Source: Streptomyces mangrovi
GTDB lineage: Bacteria > Actinomycetota > Actinomycetes > Streptomycetales > Streptomycetaceae
Reading direction: 5' to 3'
Length of the DNA stretch: 64,000 nucleotides
Assembly (NCBI RefSeq): GCF_900114215.1
Contig: NZ_FOSG01000009.1
Coordinates: 186,001-250,000 of the forward strand
Made by a program: the position numbers and the translations under genes. Below, piece by piece: positions 57,040-64,000 of this stretch. Numbering within the stretch: the first letter of the stretch is position 1; each line of letters opens with the position of its first letter. Under the pieces are notes generated by a model. That model was given only the letters and a program-made list of their open reading frames with translations, did no database searches and was not told where the DNA came from.

Positions 57040-59592
57040 ATGCTCCCGTTCGACGGGACGGACACAGGGGAGGCCATGCGCTTTCGCGGCAAGTCGATCC
57101 GGCGGAAGATCGTGGCGCTGCTGCTGGTCCCTCTGGTGGCGCTCACCTCGATCTGGGCGTTCGCCACCGTGATCACCGGCCGTGAGGCGGACCGGCTGCT
57201 CGACGCCGCGACCGTCATGGGCGAGCTCGGCGAACCGGTCCAGGAAACCGTCCGCGCCCTCCAGACCGAGCGCCGCCACACCCTCGTCCACCTCGCCGAC
57301 CCGCGCCGCTCCGACTCCCTGACCGCCCTGCACGACGGCCGGCAGGCCACCGACGAGGCGGTGGCGGCCCTGCGCACCCGGGCCGGGGGCGAGGAGATCC
57401 GCGGTGAGCTGGACGACGATCCCCGCAGGCGCCTGGACGAACTCCTCGCCGCGCTCGACCGGCTGGAGAAGGTGCGTGCCCGGGTCACGGACAACGCCGC
57501 CGAACGCCAGGACGCCTACGACGCGTACAACGCCCTCATCGACCCGTGCCACGCCTTCCTCACCGGTATGCGCGGTGTCGACGACGTCCGGCTGGAGAGG
57601 GAGGGTCGCGCCCTCATCGGCCTCTCCCGCGCCCGCGAGTACCTCTCCCGCCAGGACGCCCTGCTGGCCGCCGCGTTCACCGCCGGCCGGATGACCGAGG
57701 ACCAGTTGCGGGCCGTCTCCGACCGGGTGGCCGAACGCGAACTCACCTACCGCACGCACCTGTCGGTGCTTCCCGCCGAGGACCGGGAGAGATACCAGGC
57801 GTTCTGGTCCGGCGCCGACGGCCGGACCCTGCGCGCGGCCGAGGACGAGATCATCGGCGCCGGCGCCGCGGGGGCGGTGAAGGCCTTCGACGCGGAGCGC
57901 TGGCGGAAGACCTCCGGCACCGCCTTGGAGGAGCTGCGGCGCATGGACCGGGAGACCGGGGAGCGCTACCACCGGAGAGTCGAACCGGAGGCCGCCTCCG
58001 TGCTGCTGCGCGCCGCCGTCGTCGGGATCCTGGGCTTCGCGGCCGTCCTCGTCTCGGTGGCCGTCTCCCTGCGCATCGGCCGCGGCCTGGTCCGCGACCT
58101 CGGCGCCCTGCGCAGGGAGGCGGGGGAGGCGGCGGGCGTACGGCTGCCCGGGGTCATGCGGCGGCTCGCCGCGGGCGAGCAGGTCGACGTGGAGACCGAG
58201 GCGCCGCGCCTGGAGTACGGACGCGACGAGATCGGGCAGGTCGGACAGGCCCTCAACACCCTCCAGCGGGCCGCCGTCGAGGCCGCCGTCAGACAGGCGG
58301 ACATGCGCCGCGGCGTCTCCGAGGTCTTCGTCAACCTCGCCCGCCGCAGCCAGGTGCTGCTCCACCGCCAGCTCACCCTGCTGGACGCGATGGAGCGGCG
58401 TACCGAGGACCCCGGGGAACTGGCCGACCTCTTCCGGCTCGACCACCTCACCACCCGTATGCGCCGTCACGCGGAGGGCCTGGTCATCCTCTCCGGCGCC
58501 ACGCCCTCCCGCCAGTGGCGCAAGCCCATCCCCCTGATGGACGTCGTCCGCGCCGCCGTCTCCGAGGTGGAGGACTACGAGCGCATCGAGGTGCGGCGGC
58601 TGCCCCCGCTCGCGGTCGACGGCGCCGCCATCGCCGACCTGACCCACCTCGTCGCCGAACTCCTGGAGAACGCGACGGTGTTCTCGCCACCGCACACCGC
58701 GGTCCAGGTGCTCGGCGAACGGGTTCCCAGCGGTTTCGCCCTGGAGATCCACGACCGGGGCCTGGGCATGTCCCCCGACGCGCTGCTGGAGGCCAACCTC
58801 CGGCTCTCCGAGACGCCCGACTTCCGGCTCTCCGACACCGACCGGCTCGGCCTGTTCGTCGTCTCCCGGCTCGGCCGGCGCCAGAACGTCCGCGTCTCCC
58901 TGCAGCCCTCGCCCTACGGCGGCACCACCGCCGTCGTGCTCGTCCCCGGCGCGCTGCTCACCGAGATCCCCCAGGTCTCCCGGAACGCCGTGGCGGCGGG
59001 GGAGGAGGCGGACACCGCGGAGCACCGCGCCGACGACCGCGCCCGGACCACCGCGGGGCTCCCGCTGCGGGGCGCCCGGCCCGCCATCGGAGCGGGTGGT
59101 TCCGGTCCGGCCGGACCGGAACCACCCGCCAAAGGGCCCGGGGGGACCGGCGCGGACGTCGGAACCCTGCTGCGCGGACACGCCGCCGGCCACCGCGGTG
59201 AACCGGCACCGCGGCCCCCTTCCGACCGCCCGTCCGGTGAGAGCGGCGGCGCCGGACTCGTCCGGGAACTCCGGCCCGGCACCCACCGGACACCGGACGG
59301 GAGCCGGGAGCGGGAACAGGAGGACCGGGGCCGGGGCCAGAGCCGGGAGTGGGCAGGGGACGCCGACCGGGCGCGCGCCCGGATGGCCTCGTTCCAGCAC
59401 GGAGTGCGGCGCGGTCGGCAGCAGAGCGTGAACTCCCCAGGCGGCACGGGTGTGGACGCCCCGGAGGACGGGAACGGCTCGGACGGTGGGACCGGTTCGG
59501 ACGACACGGCCCCGCGACCGACACACTGGAGGGGGACGGCCGATGACCGCAGTGCACGGCACGGGGGAGGGCGCCATAGAGGCGACGGGTGA
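57040..59592 (+). CDS. cvnA: CvnA, conservon sensor histidine-kinase-like protein
   Basis: 850 residues from the ATG at 57040, five bases after GAGGGA; the ATG at 57076 (MRFRGKSIRRK) is the start used in some homologues. IRRKIVALLLVPLVALTSIW is a membrane helix, followed by an extracellular NIT-like sensor (VRALQTERRHTLVHLADP) to about 320. A second helix is about 325-345, then a HAMP-like segment. MRRGVSEVFVNLARRSQVLL and LFRLDHLTTRMRRHAEGLVI are typical of CvnA, and HLVAELLENATVFSPP is the ATPase N box. The last 200 residues are disordered. It should regulate the CvnD GTPase. Confidence 0.92.
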   Translation: MLPFDGTDTGEAMRFRGKSIRRKIVALLLVPLVALTSIWAFATVITGREADRLLDAATVMGELGEPVQETVRALQTERRHTLVHLADPRRSDSLTALHDGRQATDEAVAALRTRAGGEEIRGELDDDPRRRLDELLAALDRLEKVRARVTDNAAERQDAYDAYNALIDPCHAFLTGMRGVDDVRLEREGRALIGLSRAREYLSRQDALLAAAFTAGRMTEDQLRAVSDRVAERELTYRTHLSVLPAEDRERYQAFWSGADGRTLRAAEDEIIGAGAAGAVKAFDAERWRKTSGTALEELRRMDRETGERYHRRVEPEAASVLLRAAVVGILGFAAVLVSVAVSLRIGRGLVRDLGALRREAGEAAGVRLPGVMRRLAAGEQVDVETEAPRLEYGRDEIGQVGQALNTLQRAAVEAAVRQADMRRGVSEVFVNLARRSQVLLHRQLTLLDAMERRTEDPGELADLFRLDHLTTRMRRHAEGLVILSGATPSRQWRKPIPLMDVVRAAVSEVEDYERIEVRRLPPLAVDGAAIADLTHLVAELLENATVFSPPHTAVQVLGERVPSGFALEIHDRGLGMSPDALLEANLRLSETPDFRLSDTDRLGLFVVSRLGRRQNVRVSLQPSPYGGTTAVVLVPGALLTEIPQVSRNAVAAGEEADTAEHRADDRARTTAGLPLRGARPAIGAGGSGPAGPEPPAKGPGGTGADVGTLLRGHAAGHRGEPAPRPPSDRPSGESGGAGLVRELRPGTHRTPDGSREREQEDRGRGQSREWAGDADRARARMASFQHGVRRGRQQSVNSPGGTGVDAPEDGNGSDGGTGSDDTAPRPTHWRGTADDRSARHGGGRHRGDG

Positions 59593-59672
59593 GCCGGACC
59601 GGCTCCCGGACGGTTCGGTGGGCCCGGCCGGACCGCTCCGGCACGACGCGACCGGTGCGGGGTGAGTCCGCC

Positions 59673-60149
59673 ATGACGGACCGTTGGTTCGACGACGCCG
59701 CAGGGCCGGTGGTACGGCCGTACGCCATGACGCGCGGCCGCACCCGCAGCGCGACCGGAAGCCGTATCGACCCGGTCGCTCTGGTGGTCGCCGAGACGCC
59801 GGCCGAGCCCGCGGAAGCATCCCCGGAGGCGCTCCCGGCCACCGGGCCGGCCGGGAGCGCCGAAGCCCGGCTCCCGGCCTCCCCGGGCGGGGCCGGCACC
59901 GCCGGTGCCCCGGGCGGCACCGGCGTACTCGGCCCGGAGCATCTCGACATCGTCGCCCGGTGCCGCCGGGCCCCTCAGCCGGTCGCCGAACTGGCGGCCG
60001 TACTGGATCTGCCGGTGGGCGTCGTACGCGTCCTGGTCGGAGATCTCGTCGAGGCCGAGCTGGTCCGCGTCACCCGTCCCGTGCCCCCGGCCGAGCTGCC
60101 GGACGAGCGCATCCTGCGCGATGTGATCAACGGCCTGCGGGCGCTCTGA
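59673..60149 (+). CDS. cvnC: CvnC, DUF742 conservon protein
   Basis: 158 residues from the ATG at 59673. The N terminus GPVVRPYAMTRGRTRSATGS and the winged-helix C terminus (VAELAAVLDLPVGVVRVLVG, RILRDVINGLRAL) define DUF742. The middle is a long Ala/Pro linker, making it bigger than the usual 120-130 residues. In normal conservons a roadblock protein (CvnB) is encoded between CvnA and CvnC; here only 80 bases separate them. An upstream GTG at 59589 is in frame but less likely. Confidence 0.9.
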   Translation: MTDRWFDDAAGPVVRPYAMTRGRTRSATGSRIDPVALVVAETPAEPAEASPEALPATGPAGSAEARLPASPGGAGTAGAPGGTGVLGPEHLDIVARCRRAPQPVAELAAVLDLPVGVVRVLVGDLVEAELVRVTRPVPPAELPDERILRDVINGLRAL

Positions 60150-60160
60150 GCTCCTTTCGG

Positions 60161-60186
60161 GCGCTCCGGGAGGAGTCCCGGGGCGC
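60161..60186. terminator. 11-bp hairpin between cvnC and the Rieske gene
   Basis: GCGCTCCGGGA (60161-60171) pairs with TCCCGGGGCGC (60176-60186), one G-U wobble, loop GGAG. It lies between two convergent genes. Confidence 0.55.
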
Positions 60187-60220
60187 CTCGGGCATCTTGG
60201 ATCATCCTCAGGAGGCTCGT

Positions 60221-61201
60221 TCAGGCCGGTCCGGCGGATCCGGCCACGGCGCGGTGCGCCCGGTCCGGATCCAGGATCAGGCGTGCCTCCACCCGGCCGT
60301 CCACCAGCCGGGTCTCGAAGACCGGCTGGGGGGAGGTCGCGGGACCCCGTACGTTCCAGCCGTCCGCCAGGCGGAAGACGCTGCCGTGCCAGGGGCACCG
60401 TACGCACCCGTCGGCGACCGTACCCTGCGACAGCGGTCCGGCCATGTGGCTGCACCGGTCGGCCAGGGCGTGCACCTGCCCGCCGGTCTCGCGGACGACG
60501 ACCACCGGCGTCTCGCCCACGTACCGCCGGACCGGCTCGCCGACCGGCAGGTCCGCCATGTCACCGATGGGGTGCCAGCCGGGCCCGACCACGGCGGGCA
60601 CCTGCTCGGCGTGATTGACGGCGGCGGCCTGCCGGTAGGCCAGATGGCCGCCCAGGGCCCCACCAGCGCTCACCACGGCCAGCCCAGCGAACCCCAGCAG
60701 GCGGCCCCGGGCCCGCCTGCCGCGCAGCCGGGCACCCAGCGAGGCCGAGTACAGGCCGACGGCCGCGGCGTTCGCCGCGGCGTGCACCAGGCCGACCCGC
60801 ATCTGCGGTTTGCGCAGCTCGGCCCAGTCCACCCAGCCCGTCAGGGCGGCCGGCCCGGCGGCCGCCAGGCCGACTCCCACCAGGACGTCGGCGCCGCGGC
60901 GCTGCCCGGGCAGCAGATCGAGCACGGCGGCGGACATCCAGGTTCCGATGGGCACCTGCACCATCAGCGGGTGCACCGCGTGGCCCAGCCAGCGGCCGTG
61001 CAGGGCGTCGCGTGCCCCGCCCAGCGGAAGCGCGTGTACGGCGCGCCGCAGTGGCCCGAGCGCGGCGTCGAGACGCGGAGTGCTCTCCAGCCTCTCCACC
61101 GCGGTCAGGATCCGCCCCGGACGCTCGGGATCCGGAAGCGCGGACCGGGCGGCGGACCGGGCGGCCGAGAAAGCTGTGCGGACGTTCTGAGAAACAGGCA
61201 T
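60221..61201 (-). CDS. Rieske [2Fe-2S] protein with DUF2231 membrane domain
   Basis: 326 residues from the ATG at 61201; the ATG at 61231 is an alternative. Residues 70-215 are DUF2231 with four hydrophobic helices (HAVHPLMVQVPIGTWMSAAV, VGLAAAGPAALTGWVDW). Residues 225-320 are a Rieske domain with RCSHMAGPL (CXH) and CPWHGSVF (CXXH) as iron-sulfur ligands. It may pass electrons at the membrane. No oxygenase partner is adjacent. It lies on the opposite strand inside the conservon, splitting cvnC from cvnD. Confidence 0.9.
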   Translation of the reverse strand: MPVSQNVRTAFSAARSAARSALPDPERPGRILTAVERLESTPRLDAALGPLRRAVHALPLGGARDALHGRWLGHAVHPLMVQVPIGTWMSAAVLDLLPGQRRGADVLVGVGLAAAGPAALTGWVDWAELRKPQMRVGLVHAAANAAAVGLYSASLGARLRGRRARGRLLGFAGLAVVSAGGALGGHLAYRQAAAVNHAEQVPAVVGPGWHPIGDMADLPVGEPVRRYVGETPVVVVRETGGQVHALADRCSHMAGPLSQGTVADGCVRCPWHGSVFRLADGWNVRGPATSPQPVFETRLVDGRVEARLILDPDRAHRAVAGSAGPA

Positions 61202-61409
61202 ACCGCCCAGTTCCCTGGCAGTGGCGGACATAAACGACCCGCGGAGGTGGCACAGGGATGTACCGGGCGGCCTCGGGCGGTACTTGGCCTGATCACGTCC
61301 CGGCCGCTTCGGGGACTTGTCGTCACCGCGCGGGTACGGAACGATCTCTTGCTCCGACGGGCGGCACCGCACAGTGCGGGCCGCACTGCGAGATGCGGAG
61401 GAAGAACCG

Positions 61410-62075
61410 ATGGTCTTCGCGGACTCCGGCGCCTGCCGGAAGCACCGGAAAAGCGCTCCCGCCGCCTCACCGGTGGCGCTGAAGGTGCTGGTGGCGGGCG
61501 GTCCGGGAGCGGGCAAGACCACCCTGGTCGGCTCCGCCAGCGAGGTCGGGCCGCTGCGCACCGAGGAGTTCCTGGCAGGGGCCCGCCCCCCGTCCGGCGG
61601 CCCCGGGCAGGGGCGGGGAGCGGCGGAAGCGGAGGAAGCCGACGAGCGGAAAGCCGCCACCGTCGCCATGGACTTCGGCCGCATCACCCTGAGCGGACGG
61701 CTGACCCTCTGCCTCCTCGCGGCCCCGGGGCAGGAGCGGTTCGGGCCACTGTGGGACGAGCTGGCCCAGGGGGCGCTCGGCGCGGTGCTCCTCGCCGACC
61801 CCCGCCGCCCGCGGGACTGCCTCGGCGCGCTCGACCGCCTTCAGCGGCACGCCGTTCCGTACGCCGTGGCCGTGAACCGCTCCGACGGCCCCCGCCGGCC
61901 TCCGAAGGAGGCGGTGCGCGCCGCGCTGGGGCTGGACGCGGCGGTGCCGGTCCTGCGGTGCGACGTGCGCGACCGCGGCTCCGTGCGCGAGGTGCTGGCC
62001 TCGGTCGTCGAGCACGCCATGGCCGCCGGCGCCCCCGGCCGCCGCGGGAGCGCCCCTGACCTCACGCGCCCCTGA
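61410..62075 (+). CDS. cvnD: CvnD-like conservon GTPase
   Basis: 221 residues from the ATG at 61410, with GGAGGAAG six bases upstream. P loop VLVAGGPGAGKTTLVGSASE, DXXG-like LLAAPGQERFGPLWDE with Gln, and the base-recognition motif AVNRSDG near residue 150 in place of NKXD. DFGRITL before the switch is typical of CvnD. It is the GTP switch controlled by CvnA/B/C. Its stop codon falls inside a 16-bp tandem repeat. Confidence 0.9.
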   Translation: MVFADSGACRKHRKSAPAASPVALKVLVAGGPGAGKTTLVGSASEVGPLRTEEFLAGARPPSGGPGQGRGAAEAEEADERKAATVAMDFGRITLSGRLTLCLLAAPGQERFGPLWDELAQGALGAVLLADPRRPRDCLGALDRLQRHAVPYAVAVNRSDGPRRPPKEAVRAALGLDAAVPVLRCDVRDRGSVREVLASVVEHAMAAGAPGRRGSAPDLTRP

Positions 62076-62104
62076 CCTCACGCGCCCCTGACCTCACGCG
62101 CCCC
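62051..62104. repeat. 16-bp tandem repeat over the cvnD stop codon
   Basis: CGCCCCTGACCTCACG occurs at 62051-62066, 62067-62082 and 62083-62098, and its first six bases again at 62099. Each unit holds a TGA; the one in the second unit is the cvnD stop. Confidence 0.85.
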
Positions 62105-62114
62105 GGCGTACGGC

Positions 62115-62142
62115 GGGCCCGGCCCGGCCCGGAGCCGGGCCC
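62115..62142. terminator. 9-bp hairpin between cvnD and glpK
   Basis: GGGCCCGGC (62115-62123) pairs with GCCGGGCCC (62134-62142), loop 10 bases, between two convergent genes. Confidence 0.5.
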
Positions 62143-62159
62143 CCGCCGCGGAGGGCCGC

Positions 62160-63680
62160 TCAGTCGCCGTCCTCCTCCCAGCCGAAGCTGCGCTCGACGG
62201 CCTTGCGCCAGTTGCGGTGCTCCCGCTCACGGACCTCCGCGTCCATCCGCGGGGTCCACTCGGCGTCCTTCCTCCAGTGCGCCTTGAGCTCCTCCAGATC
62301 CGACCAGACCCCGGTGGCCAGACCGGCCGCGTACGCCGCGCCCAGACAGGTGGTCTCGGAGATCACCGGCCGGATCACCGGCACCCCGAGCACATCGGCC
62401 TGGTGCTGCATCAGCAGTCCGTTGGCGGTCATGCCGCCGTCCACCTTGAGGCTGGTGATCTCCACCCCGGAGTCCTGGTACATCGCGTCGACGACCTCAC
62501 GCGTCTGCCAGCTCGTCGCCTCCAGCACGGCCCGTGCCAGGTGCGCCTTGGTGACGTAGCGGGTCAGACCGGTGATGACGCCGCGTGCGTCCGAGCGCCA
62601 GTACGGGGCGAACAGGCCGGAGAAGGCCGGGACGATGTACGCGCCGCCGTTGTCCTCCACGCTCGCGGCCAGGGGCTCGATCTCGGAGGCCTCCCGGATG
62701 ATCCCCAGCTGGTCGCGGAACCACTGCACCAGTGCACCGGTGATGGCGATCGACCCCTCCAGACAGTAGACGGGCCGCTCGCCGCCGAGCTGGTAGCCCA
62801 CCGTGGTCACCAGCCCGCTCTTGGACGCCACCGGGCGGTGGCCGGTGTTCAGCAGCAGGAACGAACCGGTGCCGTAGGTGTTCTTGGCGTCGCCGACCTC
62901 GTAGCAGGTCTGGCCGAAGATGGCCGCCTGCTGGTCGCCGAGCGCGGAGGCCACCGGCACTCCGGTGCTCGTCCCCACCGAGGTCGTTCCGTACACCTCG
63001 GCCGAGGAGCGGATCTCCGGCAGCACCGCCTCGGGGATGCCCATGGCCTCCAGGATCGAGGAGTCCCACTGGAGGGTCTCCAGATTCATCAGCATGGTCC
63101 GGCTGGCGTTGGTGACGTCCGTGACGTGCACACCGCCCTCGGTACCGCCGGTGAGGTTCCAGATCAGCCAGGAGTCCATGGTGCCGAAGGCGATCTCGCC
63201 CGCGGCGGCGCGCTCGCGCAGCCCGGGCACGTGCTCCAGCAGCCAGGCGGCCTTCGGCCCGGAGAAGTAACTGGCCAGCGGGAGCCCGGTCCGGTCGCGG
63301 AAGCGGTCCTGCCCCACGTCGCCGCCCAGCTCCCGGCAGAGCGCGGAGGTGCGGGTGTCCTGCCAGACGATGGCGTTGTGGACCGGCCTGCCGGTGGCGC
63401 GGTCCCACAGCACGGTCGTCTCGCGCTGGTTGGTGATGCCCAGCGCGCTCAGGTCGCGGCCGCGCAGTCCCGCCTTGGCGAGCGCTCCCGCGACCACGGC
63501 CTGGACCTTGGACCAGATCTCGGTGGCGTCGTGCTCCACCCAGCCGGGCTTGGGGAAGATCTGCCGGTGCTCGCGCTGGTCGACGGCGACGATCGCGCCG
63601 TCGTGGTCGAAGATGATGCAGCGGCTCGACGTGGTGCCCTGGTCGATCGCGGCGACGTAGGTGGCTGCGGTGTCCGTCAT
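62160..63680 (-). CDS. glpK: glycerol kinase
   Basis: 506 residues, normal length. [19 protein letters not shown] is the FGGY N-terminal phosphate loop. [31 protein letters not shown] and [20 protein letters not shown] are highly conserved. It phosphorylates glycerol to glycerol 3-phosphate with ATP. It is 107 bases downstream of the glpF-like gene on the same strand, as in the gyl operons of Streptomyces. GGAGG lies before the ATG at 63680. Confidence 0.97.
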   Translation of the reverse strand: MTDTAATYVAAIDQGTTSSRCIIFDHDGAIVAVDQREHRQIFPKPGWVEHDATEIWSKVQAVVAGALAKAGLRGRDLSALGITNQRETTVLWDRATGRPVHNAIVWQDTRTSALCRELGGDVGQDRFRDRTGLPLASYFSGPKAAWLLEHVPGLRERAAAGEIAFGTMDSWLIWNLTGGTEGGVHVTDVTNASRTMLMNLETLQWDSSILEAMGIPEAVLPEIRSSAEVYGTTSVGTSTGVPVASALGDQQAAIFGQTCYEVGDAKNTYGTGSFLLLNTGHRPVASKSGLVTTVGYQLGGERPVYCLEGSIAITGALVQWFRDQLGIIREASEIEPLAASVEDNGGAYIVPAFSGLFAPYWRSDARGVITGLTRYVTKAHLARAVLEATSWQTREVVDAMYQDSGVEITSLKVDGGMTANGLLMQHQADVLGVPVIRPVISETTCLGAAYAAGLATGVWSDLEELKAHWRKDAEWTPRMDAEVREREHRNWRKAVERSFGWEEDGD

Positions 63681-63787
63681 GGCGGTTCCTCCGGTCCCCT
63701 TGTGCTGGTCGTCCTCGGTACTTCCCGCTCTTCCCGGTCCTTCTCCGGTCTTGTTCCCGCCCTTGTTCCCGGTCCTCGTGGCCCGGG

Positions 63788-64000
63788 TCAGAAGGCGAGG
63801 TTGTAGACGAGTGCCCCGAGGACGCCGCCGATGACCGGCCCCACCACCGGAACCCAGGAGTACCCCCAGTCGGAGGTGCCCTTGTTGGGGATGGGCAGCA
63901 GCGCGTGGGCGATGCGGGGGCCCAGGTCGCGGGCCGGGTTGATGGCGTAACCGGTGGGGCCGCCGAGGGACAGGCCGATCCCGACGACCAGCAGCGCGAC
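63788..64000 (-). CDS. glpF: glycerol facilitator (aquaporin family), 3' part only
   Basis: The visible 70 C-terminal residues contain the second NPA box as [13 protein letters not shown], then [19 protein letters not shown] and a terminal VYNLAF. This is typical of glycerol-type aquaporins, where Asp after NPAR marks glycerol channels. The gene continues past the right edge. It should be first in the operon with glpK. Confidence 0.93.
   Translation of the reverse strand, partial: VALLVVGIGLSLGGPTGYAINPARDLGPRIAHALLPIPNKGTSDWGYSWVPVVGPVIGGVLGALVYNLAF

Overview
The window is chromosomal DNA from a high-GC actinobacterium, almost certainly a Streptomyces or a close relative. The basis is a very high third-position GC content, frequent GTG/TTG starts, ATGA/GTGA overlaps and several apparently leaderless starts. 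Lineage-typical gene families also point this way: DUF574-type methyltransferases, a whiJ/abaA-type XRE + DUF397 + RsbW-like triad, an NsdA-like regulator, conservon (cvn) genes and many SpoIIE/RsbW/STAS partner-switching proteins. No rRNA, tRNA, CRISPR array, phage or intact insertion sequence was seen.

Layout. 1-9.4 kb: the edge of a FAD-linked oxidase, a GlsB/YeaQ membrane protein, two DUF574-type methyltransferases, a sigma factor with a partner gene, a MerR regulator with its probable target, PlsC, and the XRE/DUF397/ATPase triad. 9.4-11.6 kb: the PTS-type dihydroxyacetone kinase genes dhaK-dhaL-dhaM. 11.9-16.4 kb: universal stress proteins around a P2-type cation ATPase. 16.5-20.75 kb: a persulfide-handling module made of a CsoR-family sensor that lacks the copper-ligand histidine, thioredoxin, TauE/SafE exporter, rhodanese-DUF2892, a CstB-like MBL-rhodanese fusion and a single rhodanese, with three matching ATACCC..GGGTAT operator-like sites. 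21-28.6 kb: anti-sigma and phosphatase genes, then a five-gene stressosome-type operon (rsbR, rsbS, rsbT, an ATPase-PP2C fusion, an RsbU/RsbX-like phosphatase). 28.6-37.6 kb: small metabolic and hypothetical genes, a Ser/Thr kinase, a STAS protein and a 1373-residue hybrid kinase/receiver/phosphatase/ATPase overlapping its own STAS partner. 37.6-49 kb: a serine hydrolase, an LRR protein, remnants of a terpene synthase and a LAL-type regulator, an amidase, an APH-like protein, an NsdA-like regulator and a repeat protein. 49.1-56.5 kb: a three-gene operon resembling MukF/MukE/MukB (MksF/E/B) condensins with no nuclease gene. 57-62.1 kb: a conservon lacking the roadblock gene cvnB and split by a Rieske gene. 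62.2-64 kb: glpK and the end of glpF.

How the genes may work together. The strongest theme is signalling by partner switching. There are at least six RsbW/RsbT-like ATPase modules, four SpoIIE-type phosphatase modules and four STAS proteins, yet no SigB-like sigma gene is seen here, so the targets must lie elsewhere. The sulfur module is self-contained: sensor, persulfide oxidation, sulfur transfer and sulfite export. The glycerol channel, glycerol kinase and DHA kinase give two routes for C3 polyol uptake. The SMC-like operon at 49.1-56.5 kb is the least explained system in the window.
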